Assembly: GCF_040730185.1 (NCBI RefSeq)
Contig: NZ_CP160402.1
Coordinates: 7,316,001-7,380,000 of the forward strand
Origin: Streptomyces sp. Je 1-332
GTDB taxonomy: Bacteria; Actinomycetota; Actinomycetes; Streptomycetales; Streptomycetaceae
Length of the DNA stretch: 64,000 nucleotides
Direction of reading: 5' to 3'
Below are positions 1 through 9,024 of the stretch, one piece after another. The notes below the pieces were generated by a model. The model saw nothing but the letters and a program-made list of their open reading frames with translations, ran no database searches and was not told the DNA's origin. The translations under genes and the position numbers were made by a program. The first letter of the stretch is position 1, and each line of letters begins with the position of its first letter.

Positions 1-105
1 GTCCTCGGACTTGGCGCACCCGGTGGCGAGCGCGATGCTCGCTGCGATGCCGGCGGCGAGGAGGGTCCTGGCTGAGGTGCGGCTTCGGCGTGTGGTCGGC
101 TTCAT
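1..105 (-). CDS. Lipoprotein N-terminus, partial (probable solute-binding protein)
   Basis: Only the first 35 codons are inside the window; the gene runs off the left edge. Reading leftwards from ATG at 105-103, the peptide has a positively charged start (KPTTRRSRTSAR), a hydrophobic stretch and a lipobox ending LATGC at residue 30, so it is a lipid-anchored exported protein. It lies divergently from nothing else and directly downstream, on the same strand, of the LacI-type regulator. In actinobacteria this arrangement usually marks the substrate-binding lipoprotein of a sugar ABC importer, but the mature domain is not visible, so that role is inference. A LacI-like operator candidate lies about 90 bases upstream (195-210). 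Confidence 0.7.
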   Translation of the reverse strand, partial: MKPTTRRSRTSARTLLAAGIAASIALATGCAKSED

Positions 106-194
106 GGAGTCCCCAAAACGGCGCGGCCCCGGCGCTGAGAGCGCTCACGGGAGGATCGGCTCTTACGGTCAACTCGGCGGTACGGGGAGCTTTT

Positions 195-210
195 TACATC
201 GTTGGAAGGA
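195..210 (-). promoter_or_regulatory. Candidate LacI-family operator upstream of the lipoprotein gene
   Basis: Read on the minus strand, this is TCCTTCCAACGATGTA. It matches 15 of 16 bases of the element at 1360-1375 in front of the GH2 gene, and shares the CAACGNTGT core with the palindrome before the GH92 gene. The recurrence in front of three functionally related genes next to a LacI regulator supports an operator; binding is inferred. Confidence 0.45.
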
Positions 211-249
211 TGCTGTAAACCCTCCGCGCAAGGGGAGCCCGTCCGCAGA

Positions 250-1263
250 TCAGCGTCGGCCCAGCGTGCTCTCGCGCTCCACCAGGCGGAACTGCGCCGT
301 GAGTTCACGCCCGGCGACCTCTGCCGAGCCCTCCAGACTCCGCAACAGCGAAGCCACCGCGAGGCGCGCGATGGCCTGTTTGTCCGGCGAGACCGTGGTC
401 AGCGTGACCGCCCCGAACTGCCCCTCGGCGATGTCGTCGAAACCGACCACCGCCACGTCCCACGGCACGCGGAGCCCCCGCTCATGCAGCACGCGCATGG
501 CGCCGATCGCCACCAGGTCGTTGTACGCGAACACCGCGTCGGGCCGCACCCCCGCGTCCAGCATCCGTGCCATCGCCTTTGCCCCGTCCCAGCGGTTCCA
601 GCCGCCGACCGGGCCCACCAAAGTGTCCGGCGCGGCGATCCCCGCCTGTGTCAACTCCTCGCGCCAGCCCTGCAGTCGGAGGTTCGCCGGGCGGTTCGCG
701 GAGTCCGTACGGGCGCCGAGGTATGCGATGCGGGAGCGGCCGCGGCTGATGAGGTGGCGCACCGCCGTGCGCGCAGCGGCGACGTTGTCGATCGCGATGT
801 GGTCGTAGGGCAGGTCGTACTGGCGCTCGCCGAGCAGGACCAGCGGTACGTCGTCCTCGCGGCCGAGCAGGTCGGCCGATTCGAGCTCCAGCGGGCTCAG
901 GATCAGGCCGTCGATGACCCGGGCCCGGAAACCCTGGCTGACCAGGACCTCCTGCTCGCGTTCGCCGCGGGTGTGGTCGAGCAGGACGGTGAAGTCGTGC
1001 TCGGCCGCCGCGTCGATGACGGCGCCCGCCAGCTCGGCGAAGTACGGGTTGCCGAGCTCGGGAACGGCCAGCGCGATGATCCCCGTACGACCTTTGCGCA
1101 GGTGACGTGCCGTCAAATTCGGCCGGTAGCCCAGCTCGTCGATCGCCTCCTGAACGCGCGCCCGCATCGCCGGGGTGACGTGCTGATACTTGTTCACCAC
1201 GTTCGAGACGGTCTTGATGGAGACGCCCGCGCGCTCCGCGACGTCCTTGAGGCTAACCCGCAC
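250..1263 (-). CDS. LacI family transcriptional regulator
   Basis: 337 residues, the normal length for the LacI/GalR family. The N-terminus (MRVSLKDVAERAGVSIKTVS) is a classical LacI helix-turn-helix with hinge helix (residues about 3-58, including YRPN), followed by a periplasmic-binding-protein-like sugar-sensing domain (about 62-330). It would bind DNA as a dimer and release it on binding a sugar or oligosaccharide. It is divergent from the PA14-GH2 gene and upstream of the lipoprotein gene. Candidate operators with a CAACGNTGT core occur at 195-210, 1360-1375 and 4992-5003, suggesting it controls the transporter, GH2 and GH92 genes. The effector is unknown; a mannose- or galactose-containing saccharide is a guess from context. 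Confidence 0.92.
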   Translation of the reverse strand: MRVSLKDVAERAGVSIKTVSNVVNKYQHVTPAMRARVQEAIDELGYRPNLTARHLRKGRTGIIALAVPELGNPYFAELAGAVIDAAAEHDFTVLLDHTRGEREQEVLVSQGFRARVIDGLILSPLELESADLLGREDDVPLVLLGERQYDLPYDHIAIDNVAAARTAVRHLISRGRSRIAYLGARTDSANRPANLRLQGWREELTQAGIAAPDTLVGPVGGWNRWDGAKAMARMLDAGVRPDAVFAYNDLVAIGAMRVLHERGLRVPWDVAVVGFDDIAEGQFGAVTLTTVSPDKQAIARLAVASLLRSLEGSAEVAGRELTAQFRLVERESTLGRR

Positions 1264-1359
1264 GTGCAGCTCCCTGAGTCAAGGTGCACCCCTGTCCTGG
1301 GGTGTTTGTCATGGCCCTGGACAGCGCGCCGGAGAGCGTGCTGTCATGCCAACTGCCGT

Positions 1360-1391
1360 TCCTTCCAACGTTGTACAGATTCGTTGTACAG
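1360..1391 (+). promoter_or_regulatory. Candidate LacI operator pair before the GH2 gene
   Basis: TCCTTCCAACGTTGTA (1360-1375) contains the symmetric core CAACGTTG. The decamer CGTTGTACAG occurs at 1369-1378 and again at 1382-1391, a direct repeat with a 13-base period. The element lies between the divergent LacI and GH2 genes, about 90 bases before the GTG start of GH2. Two phased half-sites would allow cooperative binding; this is inferred from sequence only. Confidence 0.5.
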
Positions 1392-1480
1392 ACTGCGGCG
1401 CCGGGCCGCCACCCCCTTCCCCGGCCTTCCGTCACCCCCTTCCTCAGCCTTCAAGCACCGCTTCGAGCTACGGAGGATCT

Positions 1481-4099
1481 GTGCGCCCCATCCGACCCAG
1501 ACGAGTCCGGCAGCGCCTGATACTGCTGCTCACCGTCGCCCTCGCCTTCGCCGGGCTCACCGCGGTCCCCGCCGCGACAGCCGCCGACGAGCCCCCCGAG
1601 ATCCACGGCCTGAAGGGCGAGTACTACACCCAGTCCGCCCCCGGAGCCTTCGACTTCCACGAGCTCAAGGCCACCGGCTTCGATCAGAAGATCGACTTCG
1701 ACAACCTCGACCCCCGCCTCACCTTCGCCACCGGAAAGGCCGACGACGCCACCGTCCGCTGGACGGGCAAGGTCGTCCCGGAGAAGACCGGCTCCCACAC
1801 CTTCTCCATGATCGGCGACAACGGCTTCCGGCTCTGGGTCGACGGCAAGCTCGCCATCGACCACTGGGTCGACGACTGGGACAAGGAACAGACCGCGCAG
1901 CCCGTCGAGTTGACCGCCGGCAAGGCCTACGACATCAAGGTCGAGTACTTCGAGCACCACGGCGGCTCCAACCTCCACCTGCGCTGGACCGAGCCCGGCG
2001 GCAGCAAGGAAGCCGTCCCGCAGTCGGCCTTCCGCCTCCCCGACGGCTTCGAGTACGACGGAGCCACCTCCGCCACGGTCCTCAAGGACGGCCGTACCCT
2101 GAAGCTCGACTTCGCGCAGGAGCTCGGCGCTCCCCCCGCGGGCCTCGCAGACCACATCGAGGCCGTCATCGGCGGCGCCAAGTGGCCCCTCGACACGATC
2201 AAGGCCGACCCCGAGGACCCGCGCGCGCTCATCGTCGGCCTCAAGGAGCCGGTGGTCGGCAACAAGGAAGGCAACGCCAAGGGCACCGCCGACCTGCGCT
2301 ACGACGGCAAGGGCGGCCTGACCGGCGCCAACGGCAAGGAGGTGGCCGCCTTCTGGACCAGCGGCCCCAACCACTCCGAGCATCAGCTGCGCACCAAGTT
2401 CGCCGACGACGTGAAGCCGGGCAACGTGCTCCCCGAGTACCCGCGCCCCCAGCTGACCCGCGACGCCTGGCGCAACCTCAACGGGACCTGGCAGTTCGCC
2501 TCGGCCAAGGCCGGCGAGGAGCCGCCGTTCGGCAAGAACCTCGGCGAGAAGATCCTCGTCCCCTACCCCGTGGAGTCCCAGCTCTCCGGCCTGGAACGGC
2601 ACGAGGACCGCATGTGGTACCGCAGGACCTTCACCGTCCCCCAGGGCTGGAAGGTCGGCGACGGCAAGCGCCTCAAGCTCAACTTCGGCGCCGTCGACTG
2701 GCACTCCGAGGTCTTCGTGAACGGCAAGAAGGTCACCGAACACAAGGGCGGCTACGACAAGTTCAGCGCCGACATCACGGACGCGCTGAAGCCCGGCAAG
2801 ACACAGGAGCTGATCGTCGGCGTCTATGACCCGACCGACTCCAAGGACGGCGAGAACCCGCCCGTCGGCAAGCAGCGCCTCGACCCCAGCGGCATCTGGT
2901 ACACCCCGTCGTCCGGCATCTGGCAGACGGTGTGGATGGAGCCGGTGGCGGCCGACCACGCCGACTCGCTGAAGATCACGCCCGACGTGGCCACCAAGCA
3001 GGTCACCGTCGAGCCCAAGGGCGTACGCGACGGAGTGCCGGTCAGGGCGGTCGCGTACGAGGGCAAGAAGAAGGTCGCGGAGGCCAGCGGACGCACGGGC
3101 AGCCCGCTCAAGCTGAAGATCGCCGACCCGCACCTCTGGTCGCCGGACGATCCCTTCCTCTACGACCTGAAGGTGACCGTCGGGCGAGACAGCGTCAAGA
3201 GCTACTTCGGGATGCGCACCATCGCCGTGGAGAAGGTGAACGGTACGCCGCGCACCATGCTCAACGGCAAGCCGCAGTTCCTGATGGCCACGCTCGACCA
3301 GGGCTTCTGGCCGGACGGCCTGCACACGGCGCCGACCGACGAGGCGCTCGCGTACGACCTGAAGATGCACAAGGAGATGGGCTTCAACTCGGTGCGCAAG
3401 CACATCAAGGTGGAGCCCGACCGCTGGTTCTACTGGGCGGACAAGCTGGGCCTGATGGTCTGGCAGGACATGCCGTCGATGGACGCGGGCCGTAACCCGA
3501 GCACGGCTGCCCGCGCCCAGTACGAGTCCGAGATGAAGCAGATGATCGACGAGCACGCGAACCACCCGTCGATCGTCATGTGGGTCACCTTCAACGAGGG
3601 CTGGGGCCAGTACGACGAGGGCCGCATCGCCACCCAGGCCAAGTCCTGGGACCCGACCCGCCTGGTCAACGGCATGTCGGGCCTCAACCTCGGGCGTGAC
3701 GGCGGCACCGGCGACATCATGGACGAGCACGGCTATCCGAGCCCGGCACTGCCGCCCAAGCCCGACGGCGAACGGGCGCTGATCAACGGGGAGTACGGCG
3801 GCCTCGGACTCGCGGTGCCGGGACATGCCTGGTCCGTCCAGCAGAGTTACGTCGACGTGGACCCGGCGACGTATACGGACGACTACCTCACCAAGCTCGA
3901 CGAGGTGCGTGCGCTCGCCTGCAAGGGCGGCAACGGCGCCGTCTACACCCAGATCTCGGATGTGGAGGGCGAGTTGAACGGCCTGCTGACGTACGACCGC
4001 AGGGTCGTCAAGCCTGATGTGAAGCGGCTCAAGGCAGCACATGAGGCCTTGATCGGCGACGCGTCGCGGCCGGACCCGGCGGGGTGCCCAGCTTCCTGA
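1481..4099 (+). CDS. Secreted PA14-containing glycoside hydrolase family 2 protein
   Basis: 872 residues from GTG at 1481, chosen because GGAGG (1472-1476) lies just upstream and a Sec signal peptide follows at once (cleavage near residue 34, ATA-AD). Residues about 44-172 form a PA14 domain (starting LKGEYYTQ, ending LRWTEPG), often a carbohydrate-binding module. From about residue 320 (RDAWRNLNGTWQFA) the protein is a GH2 enzyme: jelly-roll sugar-binding domain, Ig-like domain and TIM barrel. The probable acid/base is Glu706 in FNEGWGQ and the nucleophile Glu771 in INGEYGG. GH2 members include beta-galactosidases, beta-mannosidases and glucuronidases; the exact substrate cannot be read here, but the mannosidase-rich setting fits glycoprotein or mannan degradation. 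Confidence 0.9.
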   Translation: MRPIRPRRVRQRLILLLTVALAFAGLTAVPAATAADEPPEIHGLKGEYYTQSAPGAFDFHELKATGFDQKIDFDNLDPRLTFATGKADDATVRWTGKVVPEKTGSHTFSMIGDNGFRLWVDGKLAIDHWVDDWDKEQTAQPVELTAGKAYDIKVEYFEHHGGSNLHLRWTEPGGSKEAVPQSAFRLPDGFEYDGATSATVLKDGRTLKLDFAQELGAPPAGLADHIEAVIGGAKWPLDTIKADPEDPRALIVGLKEPVVGNKEGNAKGTADLRYDGKGGLTGANGKEVAAFWTSGPNHSEHQLRTKFADDVKPGNVLPEYPRPQLTRDAWRNLNGTWQFASAKAGEEPPFGKNLGEKILVPYPVESQLSGLERHEDRMWYRRTFTVPQGWKVGDGKRLKLNFGAVDWHSEVFVNGKKVTEHKGGYDKFSADITDALKPGKTQELIVGVYDPTDSKDGENPPVGKQRLDPSGIWYTPSSGIWQTVWMEPVAADHADSLKITPDVATKQVTVEPKGVRDGVPVRAVAYEGKKKVAEASGRTGSPLKLKIADPHLWSPDDPFLYDLKVTVGRDSVKSYFGMRTIAVEKVNGTPRTMLNGKPQFLMATLDQGFWPDGLHTAPTDEALAYDLKMHKEMGFNSVRKHIKVEPDRWFYWADKLGLMVWQDMPSMDAGRNPSTAARAQYESEMKQMIDEHANHPSIVMWVTFNEGWGQYDEGRIATQAKSWDPTRLVNGMSGLNLGRDGGTGDIMDEHGYPSPALPPKPDGERALINGEYGGLGLAVPGHAWSVQQSYVDVDPATYTDDYLTKLDEVRALACKGGNGAVYTQISDVEGELNGLLTYDRRVVKPDVKRLKAAHEALIGDASRPDPAGCPAS

Positions 4100-4107
4100 C
4101 GCGGTGA

Positions 4108-4136
4108 GGCGCTCCGGCCCGGTGGGCCGGAGCGCC
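4108..4136 (+). terminator. Strong hairpin terminator after the GH2 gene
   Basis: A perfect 12-bp stem (GGCGCTCCGGCC pairing with GGCCGGAGCGCC) with a 5-base loop begins 8 bases after the GH2 stop codon. There is only a short T-containing tail (TTAT), which is usual for Streptomyces terminators. Confidence 0.75.
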
Positions 4137-4179
4137 TTATCCCGTGGACGGGGGCCCGCTTGCTTGGCACCATCGGCCC

Positions 4180-4914
4180 GTGATCAGCGAGAGCGGGAGC
4201 GGGAGCAAGAGCGAGCGCGAGAGCCATAGCGAGTGGGTGCGGGCCGCGGCCCGCAACAACGCCGAGTGGTGCGACGCGGTCTGCCGCGAGCACGGCCTGC
4301 GGGGGGAGTTGGGCGCCGGGGTGTGGAGCAGCCATAGCCGCACCCCGCCGCTATATCCGGACGCCGTCACGCTCACCCCCGACGTCTCGGCGGCCGACCT
4401 GGTGGCCCGGATCGACACCGCGTCACCGGGCTGCTCCGTCAAGGACAGCTTCGGCTGCCTGGACCTGGAACCACTGGGCTTCGAGGTGCTGTTCGAGGCC
4501 TGGTGGATCCGCCGGGAGGCGGGCACACGTGCTGGTGAGCACCCTGGCTGGGAGCCGCTCAAGAGTGCCGAGTCCCTGCCCGCGTGGGAGACCGCGTGGA
4601 ACGACGGCGACGAGAGCACGGGCCTGTTCCGCCCCGGGCTGCTCTCCGAGGACACGAAATTCCTGGCGGCCTACGCCGAGGGACGGATCGTCGCCGGCGC
4701 CGTCGCCAGTCGCGCCGCGTCGGTGGTGGGTGTCTCCAACCTGTTCACGTCGGGCGACGAGGAGTCCGCATGGGCCGGCTGCCTGGCGGAGGTCGCCCGG
4801 CTCTGGCCCGGACTGCCCGTCGTCGGATACGAGAGTGGCGCGAGCCTGGACGCCGCGGTCAGCCAGGGGTTCACCCCGATCGGGCCGCTGAAGGTGTGGC
4901 TGCACACCGGGTGA
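4180..4914 (+). CDS. Hypothetical protein with GNAT-like C-terminal region
   Basis: About 244 residues if GTG 4180 is used; another in-frame GTG at 4144 would add 12, and neither has a clear ribosome site. The N-terminus is a low-complexity Ser/Glu/Arg stretch encoded by GAGCGG-like repeats. The middle part has RNNAEWCDAVCREHG and a Trp-rich segment (FEAWWIRREAG). The C-terminal half (AGAVASRAASVVGVSNLF, then VVGYESGASLDAAVSQGF) resembles the acetyl-CoA-binding core and last strands of GNAT acetyltransferases. There is no signal peptide. It sits between two terminators and appears monocistronic. Its role is unknown; the GNAT assignment is tentative. Confidence 0.75.
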   Translation: MISESGSGSKSERESHSEWVRAAARNNAEWCDAVCREHGLRGELGAGVWSSHSRTPPLYPDAVTLTPDVSAADLVARIDTASPGCSVKDSFGCLDLEPLGFEVLFEAWWIRREAGTRAGEHPGWEPLKSAESLPAWETAWNDGDESTGLFRPGLLSEDTKFLAAYAEGRIVAGAVASRAASVVGVSNLFTSGDEESAWAGCLAEVARLWPGLPVVGYESGASLDAAVSQGFTPIGPLKVWLHTG

Positions 4915-4991
4915 GCCGTCGTCGTCTCGCGGCCTCCCACCCCTTGACGCACGCGACGCGTCCCCCGAAGAATGATCGCGTTCCGCGTTCT

Positions 4992-5003
4992 GACAACGTT
5001 GTC
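4992..5003 (+). promoter_or_regulatory. Perfect 12-bp LacI-type palindrome before the GH92 gene
   Basis: GACAACGTTGTC is a perfect palindrome, centred about 25 bases before the GH92 start codon and just upstream of its AAGGAG ribosome site. It has the CAACGNTGT core shared with 195-210 and 1360-1375. Its position suits a repressor blocking transcription of the alpha-mannosidase gene. Confidence 0.6.
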
Positions 5004-5022
5004 CAAGGAGGCGTTCCCACCC

Positions 5023-7401
5023 ATGAGATGGACCCAACGGCTACGCGGTACGGGGGTGGCGGTGGCCGCGGCCACGCTCCTCGGGGGAGCCCTCGCCATC
5101 CCGGCGGCGCAGGCCGCCCCGGCAGCGGACACGGCGGACGCGGCGGACACGTCGAGCGGCCGACTGACCGACCTGGTCAACCCGTTCATCGGCACGGAGA
5201 ACGAGGGCAACACCTACCCCGGAGCGGCCGTGCCCTTCGGCATGGTCCAGTTCTCGCCCGACACCGGGCACAACACCGGCTACGACCACTCCGACACCCA
5301 CATCCGCGGCTTCTCGACCGTCCATCTCTCGGGCGTCGGCTGCGGGTTGGGCGGCGATCTGCCGGTGCTCCCCACCACGGGAGACATCAAGGAGACGGAC
5401 TACGCGAAGTACGCGACGGAGTTCAGCCACGACGACGAGAAGGCGAGGCCCGGCTCCTACGAGGTGGGCCTCAAGTCCGGCATCAACGCCGAGCTGACCG
5501 CCACCAAGCGCACCGGCGTGCAGCGCTACACCTTCCCCGCCACCGACAAGGCCAACGTCCTGCTCAACGCGGGCCAGTCGCTGCACAAGACGGGCAGCAC
5601 CAAGGTCGAGATCCTCGACAGCCGCACGGTCCGCACGGCGATCACCGGCAGCGGCTTCTGCCAGGACACCAAGCCGTACACCGTCTACACGATTACCAAG
5701 TTCGACCGCCCTTTCACCACCTCGGGCACCTGGAAGGGCGACACCGTCACCGCCGGTTCCGAGAAGTCGTCGGCGGGCGAGGAGCACAACGGCGCGTACG
5801 TCCGCTTCGACACCTCCAAGGACCGCACCGTCGAGGCGACCACCGCACTGAGTTACGTCGATGCCAAGGGCGCCGCGCTCAACCTCCGTGCGGAGGGCGG
5901 GCGTTCGTACGACCGTGTCGCGAAGGCCGCTGACTCCGCGTGGGAGGGCCGGCTCGACGACGTGCGGGCGCAGGGCGGCAGCGAGACCGTGCGCCGCACC
6001 TTCTATTCGTCCCTCTACCGTTCGTTCCTCGCGCCGAACATCGGCAGCGACGTCGACGGCCGGTACACGGGCTGGGACCAGAAGATCCATCGTGCTGCTG
6101 ATGATGGGGGATTCACGTACTACCAGAACTGGTCGCTCTGGGACACCTACCGCACCCAGGCCCAGCTTCTCGCCCTGCTCGCGCCGCACGAGTCACGTGA
6201 CATGGCGCTCTCCGTCCTGAAGATCGACGAGGAGAGCGGCTGGCTGCCCAAGTGGGGCTACGGCACGGTCGAGACGAACATCATGACCGGCGACCCCGTC
6301 ACCCCCTTCCTCACCAACGCCTATCAGCAAGGCCTGCTCAAGGGGCACGAGGAGGAGGCGTACCGCGCGCTGAAGAAGAACGCGGACGGTGTGCCGCCCG
6401 CCGACTCCGCGCCCGTGGGCCGCGAGGCCAACAAGGAGTATCTGAGCGAGGGCTTCGCGCCGTACATCAAGGGCCGCCCGCACGCCAAGCCCGGTGACTC
6501 GGACTACGACCACGGCGCTTCGGCGACGCTGGAGTACGCGCTCTCGGACGCGATGCTCGGCCGGATGGCCGGCGACCTGGGGCACAAGGCCGACGCCGAG
6601 CGGTACGCGGAGCGTGCGCAGAACTACCGGAAGATCTTTGACAGTTCGACCGGATTCTTCCGCGCGCGGGACGCCGAAGGCGCCTTCACCGGACCCGCGG
6701 ATCCGGCCAAGAGCGAGGGCTTCCACGAGGGCACGTCCTGGCAGTACCAGTGGCTCGTCCCGCAGGACCTGCCTGGCATGGTCGACCTCATCGGCGGCAA
6801 GCAGGCCACCAATGATCGTCTCGACTCGTTCTTCGCCTACGACGAGCTCCTGAAGGACCCGGCGAAGACCGCGCGCGAGGTGTGGGTCAACGGCCCGTAC
6901 GACTACTACAACGCGGACAAGTACAACCCGCAGAACGAGCCCGACCTCATCGCCCCGTACACGTATCTGTCGACGGGCCAGCCGTGGAAGACGACCGACG
7001 TGGTGCACGCCGCGCTCACGCTCTTCACGGACACCCCGACGGGCATGACCGGGAACGACGACCTCGGCACCATGTCCGCCTGGAACGTGCTCTCCTCGAT
7101 CGGTATCTTCCCGGTCCAGCCCGGCACGGACACCTGGGGTCTGTCGACGCCCGTCTTCGAGCGCGTCGACCTGAAGCTCGACCGCCGCTACTACCCGAAG
7201 GGCCGCCTCACGGTGAAGGCGCCGGGTACGTCGGGCACAGACCGGTACATCCAGTCGGCGCGCACGGACGGCGCCGACTACGGCAAGACGTATCTGACGA
7301 CCGCCGACATCCGCGACACCCGCGAACTCTCCTTCACGGTGGGCGACAAGCCCTCGGAGTGGGGCACGTCGCAGGACGCCGCACCGCCCGCTCTGAAGTG
7401 A
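5023..7401 (+). CDS. Secreted GH92 alpha-mannosidase
   Basis: 792 residues from ATG 5023, preceded by AAGGAG (5005-5010) and followed by a Sec signal peptide cleaved after AQA (about residue 31). The mature protein opens with the GH92 signature VNPFIGTENEGNTYPGA, and PFGMVQFSPDT follows. The barrel carries HEGTSWQYQW with the likely general acid Glu569, and GNDDLGTMSAWNVLSSIGIF with the conserved Asp679-Asp680 pair. GH92 enzymes are calcium-dependent, inverting exo-alpha-mannosidases acting on high-mannose N-glycans or fungal mannans. The length is normal and no domains are added. Transcription is probably controlled by the adjacent LacI-type palindrome (4992-5003). Linkage specificity (1,2, 1,3 or 1,6) cannot be told from the sequence. 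Confidence 0.95.
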   Translation: MRWTQRLRGTGVAVAAATLLGGALAIPAAQAAPAADTADAADTSSGRLTDLVNPFIGTENEGNTYPGAAVPFGMVQFSPDTGHNTGYDHSDTHIRGFSTVHLSGVGCGLGGDLPVLPTTGDIKETDYAKYATEFSHDDEKARPGSYEVGLKSGINAELTATKRTGVQRYTFPATDKANVLLNAGQSLHKTGSTKVEILDSRTVRTAITGSGFCQDTKPYTVYTITKFDRPFTTSGTWKGDTVTAGSEKSSAGEEHNGAYVRFDTSKDRTVEATTALSYVDAKGAALNLRAEGGRSYDRVAKAADSAWEGRLDDVRAQGGSETVRRTFYSSLYRSFLAPNIGSDVDGRYTGWDQKIHRAADDGGFTYYQNWSLWDTYRTQAQLLALLAPHESRDMALSVLKIDEESGWLPKWGYGTVETNIMTGDPVTPFLTNAYQQGLLKGHEEEAYRALKKNADGVPPADSAPVGREANKEYLSEGFAPYIKGRPHAKPGDSDYDHGASATLEYALSDAMLGRMAGDLGHKADAERYAERAQNYRKIFDSSTGFFRARDAEGAFTGPADPAKSEGFHEGTSWQYQWLVPQDLPGMVDLIGGKQATNDRLDSFFAYDELLKDPAKTAREVWVNGPYDYYNADKYNPQNEPDLIAPYTYLSTGQPWKTTDVVHAALTLFTDTPTGMTGNDDLGTMSAWNVLSSIGIFPVQPGTDTWGLSTPVFERVDLKLDRRYYPKGRLTVKAPGTSGTDRYIQSARTDGADYGKTYLTTADIRDTRELSFTVGDKPSEWGTSQDAAPPALK

Positions 7402-7420
7402 CGTAGTCCATACGTCACTT
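7396..7420 (+). terminator. Hairpin overlapping the GH92 stop codon
   Basis: A perfect 10-bp inverted repeat (AAGTGACGTA / TACGTCACTT) with a 5-base loop includes the TGA stop codon of GH92. It is followed 10 bases later by a second, stronger hairpin, giving a tandem terminator. Confidence 0.55.
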
Positions 7421-7430
7421 GCGCACCACT

Positions 7431-7459
7431 AGGCCCGCCTCTCCCGGAGAGGCGGGCCT
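7431..7459 (+). terminator. Strong intrinsic terminator
   Basis: A 13-bp perfect stem (AGGCCCGCCTCTC / GAGAGGCGGGCCT) with loop CCG is followed by TTAATCTGTTGTT, a T-rich tail unusually close to the classical rho-independent form for this GC content. Confidence 0.85.
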
Positions 7460-7532
7460 TAATCTGTTGTTAACTGTGCGTAGCTTGATCGTACTTGACC
7501 GTAGTCGCGCAACGGCGGTTGACTGCACCTTC

Positions 7533-8954
7533 ATGCCACCCCCGCATCGTCCTCGACGCGAGAGCAGCCCGTTGAACCCGTTGAAAGCGCAGACCGCTGA
7601 GTCCTCCGACCTGCTCGCACCTCTCGACCTCGCCTTCTGGAACATCGAGTCCGCCGAACACCCCATGCACCTGGGCGCCCTCGGCGTCTTCGAGGCCGAC
7701 TCGCCGGACGCCGCCGAGCGCGCCGCCCGGCTCCTCGCCGAACGGGCGGCTGCCGTGCCCGGTCTGCGGCTGCGGATCCGTTCCGTCTGGCTGCCGGTCG
7801 GCGGGGCCGTGCGCGCCGCCGCGCCCGCCTTCGACCCGCTGGAACACGTGCGCATCGCCGAGCCCACGGGGGACTTCCACGCCGTGGCGGGCGCGCTCAT
7901 GCAGCGGCCCCTGGAGCGCGGCAGGCCGCCGTGGGAGGCGCATGTGCTGCCGGGGGACGACGGCAGCTCCTTCGCCGTGCTCTTCAAGTTCCACCACGCC
8001 CTCGCCGACGGGCTGCGTGCCCTGATGCTCGCCGCCGCGGTCATGGACCCCACCGAGCTGCCCGCCGCGCGTCCGGCGCCCGCCGGGCCCGAGCCCTCGC
8101 GGTGGTCCTGGCTGACGGACCCGCGCAAGCTGCCGGAACTGGTCCGCGCCACCGTCAGCGACATGGGGCAGGCCCTGGATATCGGCTCCTCCGTCGCCCG
8201 CGCCACCTGGGGCGTACGGTCGTCGGCCGCCCTCACATCCCGGGCCACCGGCACGCGGCGCACCGCGGGCGTGCTGCTCGATCTGGACGACGTGCACCGC
8301 GTGCGCAAGAGCGTCGGCGGCACCGTCAACGACGTACTGATCGCCGTGGTCGCGGGAGCGCTGCGCCGCTGGCTCGACGAGCGGGGCGACGGCAGCGAGG
8401 GAGTGGAGCCGCGCGCCCTGGTCCCTGTCTCCCGGCGCAGGCCCCGCACCGCGCAGCCGCCGGGCAACCGGCTCTCCGGGTATCTGGTCCGCCTGCCGGT
8501 CGGTGATCCGGACCCGGTCGCTCGGCTGCGGGCGGTGCGGGCCGCCATGGACCGCAACAAGGAGGCCGGGCCCGGCCGCGGCGCAGGTGCCGTCGCCCTG
8601 CTCGCCGATCACGTGCCGCCGCTCGGCCACCGCATCGGCGGTCCCGTTGTCGCGCAGGCCGCCCGGCTGCTCTTCGACATCCTCGTGACCAGCGTCCCGT
8701 TGCCCAGCCTCGGTCTGAAGCTCGGAGGCTGCCCGCTCACCGCCGTGTATCCCTTCGCGCCGCTGGCCCAGGGACAGGCGCTCGCGGTCGCGGTGTCGAC
8801 CTACCGGGGCCGGGTGCACTTCGGTCTGGTCGCGGACGCGGCCGCCGTGCCGGACCTGGATGTTCTGGCGCGCGGTGTGCGGGAGGAGCTCGCGGGGCTC
8901 GTCGAAGCGTGCGTAGACCGTCCGCGTTTGGTAGAGGGGCCCGTCGCTACGTAA
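7533..8954 (+). CDS. Wax ester synthase / diacylglycerol acyltransferase (WS/DGAT)
   Basis: 473 residues from ATG 7533; a TTG at 7572 is an alternative, and neither start has a strong ribosome site. The enzyme transfers fatty acyl groups from acyl-CoA to alcohols or diacylglycerol, making storage wax esters or triacylglycerol. The catalytic HHxxxDG motif is present as HHALADG (His154, His155, Asp159). The N-terminus has the typical PLDLAFWNIESAEHPMHLG, and the C-terminal half has the NDVLIAVVAGALRRWL segment of the family. No signal peptide; expected at the membrane or lipid-body surface. It stands alone between the GH92 terminator and the SDR gene. Confidence 0.92.
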   Translation: MPPPHRPRRESSPLNPLKAQTAESSDLLAPLDLAFWNIESAEHPMHLGALGVFEADSPDAAERAARLLAERAAAVPGLRLRIRSVWLPVGGAVRAAAPAFDPLEHVRIAEPTGDFHAVAGALMQRPLERGRPPWEAHVLPGDDGSSFAVLFKFHHALADGLRALMLAAAVMDPTELPAARPAPAGPEPSRWSWLTDPRKLPELVRATVSDMGQALDIGSSVARATWGVRSSAALTSRATGTRRTAGVLLDLDDVHRVRKSVGGTVNDVLIAVVAGALRRWLDERGDGSEGVEPRALVPVSRRRPRTAQPPGNRLSGYLVRLPVGDPDPVARLRAVRAAMDRNKEAGPGRGAGAVALLADHVPPLGHRIGGPVVAQAARLLFDILVTSVPLPSLGLKLGGCPLTAVYPFAPLAQGQALAVAVSTYRGRVHFGLVADAAAVPDLDVLARGVREELAGLVEACVDRPRLVEGPVAT

Positions 8955-9024
8955 AGTTCTCTTCTTTGGAGCTTCCGCGGTCACCCAGACGAGCCGCGGC
9001 ATGAGTGACGCGAGGACAGCGGCG

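Noticed and set aside
202..2829. Open frame spanning the LacI gene and GH2 in another frame
   Set aside because: Crosses an intergenic operator region and gives Arg/His-rich sequence without domains.
1451..4042. Long open frame antisense to the GH2 gene
   Set aside because: It mirrors a strongly supported GH2 gene; its composition (Val/Leu/Gly/Arg-rich with no domain) is what GC-rich antisense frames give.
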